Assembly: GCA_018057825.1 (NCBI GenBank)
Contig: JAGPCY010000052.1
Coordinates: 1 to 54,530 of the forward strand
Source: Kofleriaceae bacterium
GTDB taxonomy: Bacteria > Myxococcota_A > Polyangia > Haliangiales > Haliangiaceae
Reading direction: 5' to 3'
DNA: 54,530 nt
The notes beneath the pieces were generated by a model. The model worked only from the letters and a program-made list of their open reading frames with translations, was not told the origin of the DNA and searched no databases. The position numbers were made by a program, and so were the translations under genes. Positions 43,242 through 54,530 of the stretch are shown piece after piece; the stretch's first letter is position 1, and each line of letters opens with the position of its first letter.

Positions 43242-43823
43242 ATGCTCGGCACCCGTGAGGCGCCCCACACCCGCGCCACCCTGGTGGTCGGGCTGTACGG
43301 CGCCCTGGCCCTCCTGGGGCTCCTGGTGTCGGCCGGCCGCGGTGACGCCGACGTCTATCGCCTCGACGAGACCCGAGCCGCGTGGTGGCTGGGCGCGTCG
43401 GTGATCGCCGGCCTCGCCCTCGGTCTGGCGACGATCCTCGCCACCCGGGTGGCGATCGCCCGCTTCGCCTGGGGAGCCGCGCTCCAGCGCGACTTTCACG
43501 CGATGCTGGGCGATCTGTCGAACCGCGAGATCTGGATCCTCGCCGTGGCCAGCGCGATCGGCGAGGAGCTGCTCTTTCGCGGCGCGCTCTTGCCGTGGCT
43601 GGGGCTGTGGCCGCAGGCGATCCTGTTCGGCGCGCTGCACATCGGCCCACGGCGCCGCCACCTGGTGTGGACGGCGTGGGCGGTGGGGATGGGCCTGGGC
43701 TTCGGCGTCCTGACCCAGGCCACCGGCGATCTGGGCGGCGCGATCGTCGCGCACTTCACGATCAACTTCGTCAACCTGCGGGTGATCGTCCGGTCCGAGG
43801 TCGGCGCGCCCCGCGCGGCGTGA
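43242..43823 (+). CDS. CPBP-family intramembrane metalloprotease
   Basis: A 193-aa membrane protein of the CPBP (Abi/CAAX-like) family. The family motifs are complete: GEELLFRG (EExxxR), LFGALHIG (second, His-containing motif) and AHFTINFVNL (HxxxN). Four or so hydrophobic spans precede and follow them. Family members cleave prenylated or membrane peptides or act as immunity or scaffolding factors; the role here is unknown. The start is the ATG giving MLGTREAPHTR; the far longer open frame upstream is an artefact of other genes. Confidence 0.9.
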   Translation: MLGTREAPHTRATLVVGLYGALALLGLLVSAGRGDADVYRLDETRAAWWLGASVIAGLALGLATILATRVAIARFAWGAALQRDFHAMLGDLSNREIWILAVASAIGEELLFRGALLPWLGLWPQAILFGALHIGPRRRHLVWTAWAVGMGLGFGVLTQATGDLGGAIVAHFTINFVNLRVIVRSEVGAPRAA

Positions 43824-43887
43824 TCGATCGGCGCGATCGGGTCGCCGGATTTTTGCCCCCACGGCCGCGGCTGCCTACCGTCAGCCG

Positions 43888-45540
43888 ATGCGCGCCCTCG
43901 CCCTCGCCGCCGCCACCCTCGCGCTGGCCCGGCCGGCCGCCGCCGACGAGACCTCGACCGCGGACAAGCTCCGCATCCTGTACTCGTCGCGGTTCACCTT
44001 CACCGACGACGGGCTGCCGCTCATCACCGTCGAGATCGTCGGCGGGCGCGACCAGCTCACGCTGTCGGCGCCGGGCGGCCTGACCGTGGTCCCCGACGGC
44101 GCCGGCGGCAGCTCGACCGCGGTCGACGGCGCGACCACCTGGACCGTCCGCGCCACCGACGCCCGCCCCGCCGAGATCCGCGAGTGGACCGTGGTCGAGC
44201 GCCTGGGCCCCGACGACCCCAGCGGCGTCACGGCGGCGCTGGCCACCTGGACTGGCCACGGCTACCAGCCGCGCGCCTTCGAGCTCGGGACCCTGTTCGC
44301 CGTCGACGGCGAGGTCATCGACACCCGTGAGGTGGTGGTCGCGATCGACCCGGTCGACCGCGGCGCCGGGGCCGCCCGGGCCAAGGCCCTGGCCGCCAAG
44401 CACGGGATCCCGACCTCGGTCCACGCCGAGCTGGTGCGCCGACCGCGCGGCACCGTGGTGGCGCAGAGCGGCGCCGTGACGGTCTCGAACCCGTCGGTGG
44501 TGTGGTTCCGGCCGACCCGGGCGGCGGACACGATCACCGTCGCCGACGTGCCGACCAACGCCGGCGGCTCGCAGCTCACCACCGGCCGCGAGGATCGCCG
44601 GTACTGGGGCGCGGTCTACGTGACCTTCGGCGCCGACGGCAAGCTGACCGCGGTGAACGCGGTGGCCGAGGACAAGCTCCTCGCCGGGCTGGTGCCGGCC
44701 GAGATCTTCCCCGACGCCCCGGCCGCCGCCCTCGAGGCCCAGGCCATCGCGGCGCGCACCGAGCTCCTGTCGAAGATCGGCCACCGCAGCACGACCGATC
44801 CGTTCCTCCTGTGCTCGACCCAGCAGTGCCAGGTCTACGCCGGCGCCGGCAAGGAGGACCCGCGCACCACCCGCGCGGTCGCCAAGACCCGCGGCCTGGT
44901 GCTGCTGCGCGATGGCGGCGGCCTGGTCGACGCGCGCTACAGCGCGTCGGCCGGCGGCCACACCGAGGACAACGACGCGATCTGGGCCGGCGCGCCGGAT
45001 CCGTCGCTGCGCGGCAAGGTCGACACCAGCGACCGCGCCCTGGCCGAGCGCTTCGCGGTGATCGACGACAGCAACCTCGAGGCGTTCCTGGCCGCGCCGC
45101 CCGAGCGGTTCCCGAGCGGGGCGACCAAGTGGGGCGCGCGCCACTTTCGCTGGACCGTCGAGCTCGACGCCGCGACCGTGAGCAAGCGGGTCGCCGAACA
45201 CTACCCGCAGGTCGGCGCGGTCCGATCGCTGACGCCGGTCCGACGCTCGCGGGCCGGGCGGATCGGCGCGCTGCGCATCACCGGCGAGCGCGGCACCGTG
45301 GTCGCCGAGGGCGATCTCCACCTGCGCCGCCTCCTGGGCGGGCTCAAGTCGACCTTGTTCGTGGTCGCGCCGGTCGGCCCGGCCGACGCCCCGACCGGGT
45401 TCCGGTTCCGCGGCGCCGGGTTCGGTCACGGCGTCGGCATGGATCAGGTCGGCGCGATCGGCCTGGCGGCCGCCGGCAAGACCCACGCCGAGATCCTCCG
45501 CCACTACTACCGCGGCAGCCACCTACATCGCCTGTACTGA
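43888..45540 (+). CDS. SpoIID/LytB-domain protein
   Basis: A 550-aa exported protein with a signal peptide (RALALAAATLALARPAAA). The central and C-terminal part is a SpoIID/LytB domain: EIFPDAPAAALEAQAIAART, the SASAGGHTEDND motif, and the end FRGAGFGHGVGMDQVGAIG with HAEILRHYYRG. In sporulating bacteria SpoIID is a lytic transglycosylase acting on denuded peptidoglycan. The N-terminal ~250 residues are extra relative to short SpoIID proteins. The 3' end converges on the RluA-type gene. Confidence 0.92.
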   Translation: MRALALAAATLALARPAAADETSTADKLRILYSSRFTFTDDGLPLITVEIVGGRDQLTLSAPGGLTVVPDGAGGSSTAVDGATTWTVRATDARPAEIREWTVVERLGPDDPSGVTAALATWTGHGYQPRAFELGTLFAVDGEVIDTREVVVAIDPVDRGAGAARAKALAAKHGIPTSVHAELVRRPRGTVVAQSGAVTVSNPSVVWFRPTRAADTITVADVPTNAGGSQLTTGREDRRYWGAVYVTFGADGKLTAVNAVAEDKLLAGLVPAEIFPDAPAAALEAQAIAARTELLSKIGHRSTTDPFLLCSTQQCQVYAGAGKEDPRTTRAVAKTRGLVLLRDGGGLVDARYSASAGGHTEDNDAIWAGAPDPSLRGKVDTSDRALAERFAVIDDSNLEAFLAAPPERFPSGATKWGARHFRWTVELDAATVSKRVAEHYPQVGAVRSLTPVRRSRAGRIGALRITGERGTVVAEGDLHLRRLLGGLKSTLFVVAPVGPADAPTGFRFRGAGFGHGVGMDQVGAIGLAAAGKTHAEILRHYYRGSHLHRLY

Positions 45541-45567
45541 GTCCTCGGCGACGGGCGTCGCGGAGGG

Positions 45568-46554
45568 TCAGCGGGCGGCGCGCAGCGTCGCGACCAGGGC
45601 GGCGAAGTCGGCCGGCGGCGGCGTCGAGAAGGTCAGGCGCTGGCCGGTGGCGGGATGCACGAAGCCCAGGGTCGCGGCGTGCAGGGCCTGGCGGCCGAGG
45701 GCGGCCGAGGCGGCGGCCAGGGCGCCGTCGTAGCGCCGGCCGTAGACCGGATCGCCGACCAGGGGCCAGCCGCTGTCGCTGGCGTGGACGCGGATCTGGT
45801 GGGTCCGGCCGGTCTCGAGGCGCAACCGCACCAGCGCCGCGCCGAGCCCCAAGGCCTCCTCGACCTGCCAGTGCGTGACCGCCGGCTTGCCGCGCGTGAC
45901 CTTCGACGAGAACCGCTTGCGATCGACCGGGTGGCGCCCGTAGAGGGTGCGGATCGTCCCGGCGGCGCCGCGCGGCGCGGGTGCCGCCACCGCGAGGTAG
46001 GCGCGCTCGACCTCGCGCTTGTCTTGCCAGGCCGCGGCCAGCGCGGTCAGGGTGGCCTCGTCCTTGGCCACCACCATCACGCCCGAGGTGTCGCGATCGA
46101 GCCGGTGGACGATGCCGGGGCGCAGCTCGCCGCCGATGCCGCCGAAGTCGTCGACGTGGGCGAGGAGACCATGGACCAGGGTGCCGGTGGCGTGACCGGG
46201 CGCCGGGTGGACCACCAGCCCGGCCGGCTTGTCGATCACGATCAGGTGCTCGTCCTCGTGGAGGATCGCCAGGTCCATGGCCTCCGGGGCCAGGGCCACC
46301 GGGGTCGGCGGCGCGATCGTCACGACCACCGCCGCCCCCGCGGTCAGGCGCACCCCGGCCTTGCCCGGGACGGCGCCGTCGACGGTGATCGCGCCGTCGC
46401 CGATCAGCCGCTGGACCTGGGCCCGCGACAGGCCGAGCCCGGCGGCCGCGACGAAGGCGTCGAGCCGGGCTCGATCCTCCCCCTGCCCGACCACCAGCGC
46501 GTGCCGGCCGACCGGCGGCGGCTTGGCCTCCGGGTCGCCAGCCGGCTCCGCCAT
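45568..46554 (-). CDS. rluD: RluA-family 23S rRNA pseudouridine synthase
   Basis: A 328-aa pseudouridine synthase. An S4 RNA-binding domain ([21 protein letters not shown], here split by description only) opens the protein. The catalytic motif [18 protein letters not shown], with the catalytic Asp, lies near residue 150. Later blocks [20 protein letters not shown] and [11 protein letters not shown] are typical of RluD/RluA. RluD is the best match by domain order, but the exact target uridines cannot be read from sequence. It overlaps no neighbour, and the 88-aa gene starts upstream on the same strand. Confidence 0.9.
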   Translation of the reverse strand: MAEPAGDPEAKPPPVGRHALVVGQGEDRARLDAFVAAAGLGLSRAQVQRLIGDGAITVDGAVPGKAGVRLTAGAAVVVTIAPPTPVALAPEAMDLAILHEDEHLIVIDKPAGLVVHPAPGHATGTLVHGLLAHVDDFGGIGGELRPGIVHRLDRDTSGVMVVAKDEATLTALAAAWQDKREVERAYLAVAAPAPRGAAGTIRTLYGRHPVDRKRFSSKVTRGKPAVTHWQVEEALGLGAALVRLRLETGRTHQIRVHASDSGWPLVGDPVYGRRYDGALAAASAALGRQALHAATLGFVHPATGQRLTFSTPPPADFAALVATLRAAR

Positions 46555-46556
46555 CG

Positions 46557-46823
46557 CTACCAGATCTTCGACTTGACGTGGCCCTTGCTCTTTACCAGGA
46601 CGTCGACGATGGCCCGCTCGTAGATGTTCTGGCCGAAGATCTCCTCGGTCACCCGGCTCTTGAACAGCTCGCGGCCGTCGTTGATCTCGTCGTGCATCAC
46701 CTCGAAGAGGTTATCGTTCGAGATGCCGTCGAGGATCTTGGCCTCGTGGTACAGGGTCAGGTCCGACGCGATCGCCCGCGCGAGCTGACGCGCGCGCTTG
46801 GCGTTGTCGATCAAGTTGGCCAT
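46557..46823 (-). CDS. Small conserved protein, unrecognised
   Basis: An 88-aa, mostly helical, Asp/Glu/Lys-balanced protein ([40 protein letters not shown]). Its charged, non-repetitive composition differs from chance open frames in this GC-rich sequence, so it is very probably real. It ends two bases before the rluD start and likely shares its transcript. I do not know a function; similar small proteins are common in myxobacteria. Confidence 0.85.
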   Translation of the reverse strand: MANLIDNAKRARQLARAIASDLTLYHEAKILDGISNDNLFEVMHDEINDGRELFKSRVTEEIFGQNIYERAIVDVLVKSKGHVKSKIW

Positions 46824-46868
46824 GGCGGGATCGTAGGCGGCCCGCCGCGGCGGGTCAACCGCGCGGCA

Positions 46869-48434
46869 CTACTCGCCGCCGTCGGTCTTGGTCTTGCGCC
46901 GGGCCGGCGGGCCGTCGCCCCCGCCGTCGGCCAGACCGCGGCCGGCCCGGTAGCGCTCGAGGTAGGTGTCCTTCACCCGCAGGGCGTCGAGCCCGAGGAT
47001 GCGGGCGTACTCGACCAGGAAGCCGCGGACGTAGACCGGCGCCGGGAGCTTGTCCCAGTGCTCGGCCTCGAGCGCGGCCAGGTAGCTCATGCCGATCTTC
47101 GAGCGCTCCGACAGCTCGCGCAGCTCGATCCCGGCGGCCTCGCGGACCTGGCGCAACATCGGGCCGCTGTACTCGCTCTTCGGCCCGAGCTCCGGCATCG
47201 GCGGCCGGGTCGCGGCCGCCGGCTCGCGCTCGGCGCGCACCGGATCGTGGGTGATCGCGGTCGGCACCGCCGCCGGCGGCATCGGGATGCCGTCGGGGTA
47301 CAGCTCGGCGTCGTACTCCTTGCGCTTGGCCGCGTCCATGAGCGTCGTGTAGGCCAGGTCGAGGCGGCGGTGGACCGCCTCGAGGCCGGCCGGATCGTAG
47401 AGCCCGGCGATCGCGATCGACTCAGCGCCGTAGATGTCGCGGATCCGGCGGTTGCCGCGGCGGATGTCCTCGAAGCTGGCCGACGGCGCGACCTCGAGCA
47501 GATCGTAGTGCGAGTCGGAGGGCAAGACGTCGCCGTCGGTGACCGGCGGCCGCACCGCCAGGAGGTTGCGGGTGACCTTCTCGATGCACTTGGTGATCCG
47601 CGCCTCGGGGTGCTCGACCAGGAGCGGCCGACGCCGCCGGGTCGAGGCCCAGACCGCCTCGTCGTACTCGAGGTGGCCGAGGTAGCCCATCGGCAGGCCG
47701 AGCCGGCGCTGCGCGGCCGAGGTGATCGCGCGCCCGAGCTCCATGTCGTGCTTCGAGCGGGCGGCGTTGATCACGAGCTGGGGCGCGAACCCGTGGATAG
47801 CGGCGCGCAGGTGCTCGACGTAGGGATCGTCTTCGGCCACCGCGTCGAGGTAGATCTCGAGGGGTCCGACGATGCCGCCGCGCGGCGCGGCGTGGCGATC
47901 GGCCAGCTCGCCCAGGCCGTGCTGGCGCAGGCGATGGAGGAACGCGGCGCCCAAGAACCGGTGCATGAGCTCGACCGAGGTCGGGTCCGGCACCGCGGCC
48001 GCGACCCCGACGTCGGCGCCGACGAACAGCTCGAGGACGACGCTCGACAGCCCGCCGGCCAGATCGAGGACGACCCAGTCGCACGGCAGCTCGCGGGCCG
48101 CGGACAGGAGATCCTGGGCCGCCGCCAGATCGAGGTCGGCGGTCCACGCCGGATCGGCGGCGCCGGCGATCAAGCGCATCCCGGTCACCGGCGTCGCGAC
48201 CGCGAGCTCGGCCAGCGGGGGCCCGCCCGGGACCAGGGCCTCGGCCAGGGTCCGGGTCGGCCGCGGCACGCCGCAGAACAGGTGCAGGTTCGGCGCGCCC
48301 AGCGACAGGTCGACGACGATCACCTTCTTGCCGAGGGTGGCGAGGAAGATGCCGACGTTGGCGGCGATCAGGCTCTTGCCGACGCCACCCTTGCCGCCGC
48401 CGACCGCGACCACCTGGGGCTCTCGGGCTGTCAT
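46869..48434 (-). CDS. MinD/FlhG-like ATPase fused to J-like and helix-turn-helix domains
   Basis: A 521-aa three-part protein. Residues ~5-260 are a MinD/ParA-type ATPase: deviant Walker A GGGKGGVGKS (13-21), VIVVDLSLGAPNLHLF as the switch region and DWVVLDLAGG as Walker B. Around 310-400 lies a DnaJ-like helical segment (YDLLEVAPSASFEDIRRG, AYTTLMDAAKRKEYDAEL); an HPD motif is not visible. From ~430 a RodZ-type helix-turn-helix (LRQVREAAGIELRELSERSK, YVRGFLVEYARILGLD) completes it. The combination suggests positioning of a cell-pole or motility apparatus linked to chaperone or DNA contact. It is followed by the 88-aa gene. Confidence 0.88.
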   Translation of the reverse strand: MTAREPQVVAVGGGKGGVGKSLIAANVGIFLATLGKKVIVVDLSLGAPNLHLFCGVPRPTRTLAEALVPGGPPLAELAVATPVTGMRLIAGAADPAWTADLDLAAAQDLLSAARELPCDWVVLDLAGGLSSVVLELFVGADVGVAAAVPDPTSVELMHRFLGAAFLHRLRQHGLGELADRHAAPRGGIVGPLEIYLDAVAEDDPYVEHLRAAIHGFAPQLVINAARSKHDMELGRAITSAAQRRLGLPMGYLGHLEYDEAVWASTRRRRPLLVEHPEARITKCIEKVTRNLLAVRPPVTDGDVLPSDSHYDLLEVAPSASFEDIRRGNRRIRDIYGAESIAIAGLYDPAGLEAVHRRLDLAYTTLMDAAKRKEYDAELYPDGIPMPPAAVPTAITHDPVRAEREPAAATRPPMPELGPKSEYSGPMLRQVREAAGIELRELSERSKIGMSYLAALEAEHWDKLPAPVYVRGFLVEYARILGLDALRVKDTYLERYRAGRGLADGGGDGPPARRKTKTDGGE

Positions 48435-48487
48435 GACCGCGGCACCCTAACACGGTCCCGGTGACCCGGGAGCCAGCGCCCCCGGCC

Positions 48488-49843
48488 CTACCCGACCAGG
48501 GCCGCCACGACGTCGGCCAGCTCGTCGGCGCCGATCGTGCGGGCGTCGAGCCAGATCCGACCGTCGGCGATCCGCGCGACCACCGGGACCGCGGCCGCGC
48601 GCAGCCGGGCGTCGAGGGCCGGGGCGTCGCCGGCCACCACCACCGCCCACGACGGCAGGCGCGCGGTCGGCATCGCGCCGCCACCGACCGTGGCCTCGCA
48701 CGGCGCGACCTCGACCGCCGGACCACCGGCGGCGACGATCGCGGCCGCCAGCGCCGCGGCCCGGGCCCGCACCTGGTCGGCCGGCTCGCGCAGGCGCGCC
48801 ATCACCGGGACCTGATCGGCGCGGCCATCGCGGTGCAGCGCCAGGGTCGCGCACAGCGCGGCCAGGGTCAGCTTGTCGGGCCGGAGCGCGCGCATGAGCG
48901 GGTGGGCCTTCAGCTGCTCGACGATCGCGGCGCGGCCGACCAGGATCCCGGCCTGGGGCCCGCCCAGGAGCTTGTCGCCCGAGAAGCAGACGACGTCGAC
49001 GCCGGTGGCCACGACCTCGGGCACCGTGGGCTCGACCGGCAGGCCCAGGGCCTGCTGCTCGGTCCGCCCCACCAGGTTGCCGCTGCCGAGGTCGACCATG
49101 GTCGCGACCCCGCGGGCGCGCCCGAGCGCCGCCAGCTCGGCCTCGCCGACCTCGGCGGTGAACCCGACCATGGCGAAGTTCGAGCGATGGACCTTGAGCA
49201 GGAGCGCGGTGGCCGGCCCGATCGCGCGCTCGTAGTCGGCCAGCTTGGTCTTGTTGGTGGTGCCGACCTCGCGCAGGACCGCGCCCGACAGCGCCAGGAT
49301 GTCCGGGATGCGGAACGAGCCGCCGATCTCGACCAGCTCGCCGCGCGACACGATCACCTCGCGCCCGGCGGCCAGCGCGGCCAGCGCCAGCACCGTGGCG
49401 GCGGCGTTGTTGTTGACGACGCAGGCCGCCTCGGCGCCGCTGACCGCGGCCACCAGCGCCGCCGCGTGGGCGTGGCGCGACCCGCGGGCGCCGCGCGCCA
49501 GATCGTACTCGAGGTTGGAGGCGCCGCGCCCGACCTCGACCACCGCGGCGATCGCCGCCTCGGCCAGCGGCGCGCGCCCCAGGTTGGTGTGGACGATCAC
49601 GCCGGTGGCGTTGACCACCCGACCGAGCGGCGCGGCCACCGCGCGCCGCGCCGCCGCCACCACCGCGGCCGGCTCGACGGTGGGCCCGGCGTCGGGCGCC
49701 GCGGCCAGGCCGGCCCGCGCCGCCGCCACCGCCGCCCGCGCCGCCGTCACCAGCGCCGCCCGCGGCAGCTCGGGCGCGATCGCCGCCGCGGCGTCGACCA
49801 GCGCATGGATCGCCGGCAGGGAGCGGAGGCGGGGGTCGGCCAT
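48488..49843 (-). CDS. selA: L-seryl-tRNA(Sec) selenium transferase
   Basis: A PLP enzyme, 451 aa, that converts seryl-tRNA(Sec) to selenocysteinyl-tRNA(Sec). Family blocks are [60 protein letters not shown] and [13 protein letters not shown], with the PLP Lys (~288). The ATG at 49843 begins [10 protein letters not shown]; the long upstream open frame overlaps the divergent kinase and is an artefact. selA is usually paired with selB; no selB or tRNA-Sec is in the window, so the pathway must be completed elsewhere. Confidence 0.95.
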   Translation of the reverse strand: MADPRLRSLPAIHALVDAAAAIAPELPRAALVTAARAAVAAARAGLAAAPDAGPTVEPAAVVAAARRAVAAPLGRVVNATGVIVHTNLGRAPLAEAAIAAVVEVGRGASNLEYDLARGARGSRHAHAAALVAAVSGAEAACVVNNNAAATVLALAALAAGREVIVSRGELVEIGGSFRIPDILALSGAVLREVGTTNKTKLADYERAIGPATALLLKVHRSNFAMVGFTAEVGEAELAALGRARGVATMVDLGSGNLVGRTEQQALGLPVEPTVPEVVATGVDVVCFSGDKLLGGPQAGILVGRAAIVEQLKAHPLMRALRPDKLTLAALCATLALHRDGRADQVPVMARLREPADQVRARAAALAAAIVAAGGPAVEVAPCEATVGGGAMPTARLPSWAVVVAGDAPALDARLRAAAVPVVARIADGRIWLDARTIGADELADVVAALVG

Positions 49844-49939
49844 GGCGATGGTGTGCCGCGCGGCCGCGATCGCGTCAATCCCGCGCGCGCCGTCATCCGC
49901 GCGATCAATCCCCGGGGGCCGGCCTGCTATCGTCGCCTC

Positions 49940-52126
<2,187 letters not shown>

Positions 52127-52166
52127 CCGCTCGGCGTCGCCCGGGTTGGTGCGCTAGCCTCGGGCG

Positions 52167-52886
52167 ATGAGGCGAAGGATCTTGCGGTCGGGCGCGCGCC
52201 CGCTTTTCGGCGTCGTGCTCGCGGTGACCGCGACCGCGTGCGCGGGGCGCGATCAGGATCGCGCGCCGGCGCCCATGGCGTCCCACGATCGCGCGCCCGC
52301 CGCACCCGCGGCGACGCCTGGCGACCCCGGCGAGACCGTCGACGACCGGACCGCGGGCGAGGTCGCCGCGGACGCCACCGAACCCGACGCCGGACCGGGC
52401 GATCAGACGACGCGCAACCCGTTCACCGGGCTGAGCGAGGCCCTCGGCGCGGCGCCGCGCGGAGGCCTGGGTTCCGCCCCGCTCCTCGACGAGCCCGGGG
52501 TGGCGCTGGCGCCCTCGACCGGCGGCGGCGCGGCGCCGCGGGGCCCCGAGGTCACGGTCCAGGTCGCCCAGGTCGCGTTGACCGGCGGCCTCGAGCGCGC
52601 GGCGGTCGCGCCGACCGTCCGGCGCGCGCGCGCGCGGGTGCAGGCCTGCTACCACGCCGCGCTCCGCGCCGCGCCCGGGTTGACCGGCGACGTCAGCGCC
52701 CGGATCGAGGTCGGCGACGGCGGCCAGGTCGGGAGCCTGACCGTGACCCACGCCGATGACGGCGTCCACGACGACGACGCGCTCATCGCGTGCGCGACCC
52801 GAACGCTCGGCAGCCTCGACTTCCCGGCGCCGACGGCCAGCCCGGCCGTGGTCACCGTGCGCTTCGCGGCGACCGTCCATCGCTGA
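52167..52886 (+). CDS. AgmX/PglI C-terminal domain lipoprotein
   Basis: A 239-aa protein with a signal and lipobox-like TATAC ([19 protein letters not shown]). A long Ala/Pro/Asp-rich spacer is followed by a C-terminal ~90-residue domain of AgmX/PglI type, with [34 protein letters not shown] and [17 protein letters not shown]. The paired Cys (CYH and CAT) match the family pattern. AgmX-type domains occur in gliding-motility and envelope proteins of myxobacteria. It lies between the kinase and the response regulator, suggesting an envelope function under their control. Confidence 0.85.
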   Translation: MRRRILRSGARPLFGVVLAVTATACAGRDQDRAPAPMASHDRAPAAPAATPGDPGETVDDRTAGEVAADATEPDAGPGDQTTRNPFTGLSEALGAAPRGGLGSAPLLDEPGVALAPSTGGGAAPRGPEVTVQVAQVALTGGLERAAVAPTVRRARARVQACYHAALRAAPGLTGDVSARIEVGDGGQVGSLTVTHADDGVHDDDALIACATRTLGSLDFPAPTASPAVVTVRFAATVHR

Positions 52887-52975
52887 CCGCCGAGCCCGCG
52901 GGCGCGTCCCGCGGTCGGGGCCGGGCCCCGAGGGGTTTGCGTCGACCGGCCCCGGGGGCTACCGTCGGGGCCTCG

Positions 52976-54415
<1,440 letters not shown>

Positions 54416-54416
54416 C

Positions 54417-54530
<114 letters not shown>

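Noticed and set aside
52902-52975. Extension of the sigma54 regulator upstream of 52976
   Set aside because: Upstream residues overlap the AgmX/PglI-type gene in another frame; receiver-domain homology begins at the ATG at 52976.

Overview
The window reads as a very GC-rich chromosome segment of a myxobacterium, probably a Haliangium/Kofleriaceae-type member of Myxococcota. This rests on dense G+C-biased codons, many short lipoproteins, a DUF4157 protein, an AgmX/PglI-type C-terminal domain, an NtrC-type two-component pair and a double-CXXCG protein of the Myxococcus paralogous family. The assignment is an inference from gene content; no rRNA or tRNA gene was found.

Layout. 1-12.2 kb: a hexanucleotide tract, rplM-rpsI (minus) with a hairpin terminator, nadK, a DUF4157 protein, recN, a DUF808 membrane protein, a lipoprotein and a large subtilase-VWA protein. 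12.4-16.5 kb: an unrecognised protein, a subtilase lipoprotein and another lipoprotein. 16.7-30.8 kb: an accessory island, all on the minus strand, in which at least eleven pieces of one RHS/YD-repeat gene alternate with ten immunity-like genes (four SMI1/KNR4-type paralogues, one double-CXXCG protein, one DUF4279 protein and several small unrecognised ones); a HEAT-repeat gene lies at its upstream end. 31-36 kb: a hexanucleotide tract, a DUF882 peptidase-like protein, dCMP deaminase, ileS-lspA and a lipoprotein. 37-42.3 kb: comEC, a TPR/AIM24 protein and pabB, joined by 4-base overlaps. 42.3-49.8 kb: an EamA transporter, a CPBP protease, a SpoIID-like protein, a RluA-type pseudouridine synthase, a small conserved protein, a MinD/J-domain/HTH fusion and selA. 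49.9-54.4 kb: a membrane histidine kinase, an AgmX/PglI-type lipoprotein and a sigma54 response regulator, followed by a G-rich hexanucleotide tract.

The RHS island is the novel part. No piece has an Rhs N-terminus. Two pieces still carry the conserved core plus a complete, different C-terminal toxin tip (one NucA/NucB DNase-like, one unrecognised). A third tip is split by an in-frame amber codon, and others have lost the tip. At six junctions the RHS-derived frame ends in a TGA that overlaps the ATG of the following immunity-like gene (ATGA). This is what an archive of toxin-immunity cassettes would look like, generated by recombination in the RHS repeat body. A directly visible sign of recent activity is a 1.1 kb direct repeat, 2,088 bp apart, with only one difference noticed by eye. 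The cassette genes look visibly AT-richer than their surroundings.

The flanking genes are mostly ordinary housekeeping or envelope genes. Starts were reset from the longest open frame wherever homology, a lipobox, a ribosome binding site or a neighbour overlap decided it; this is stated per gene.
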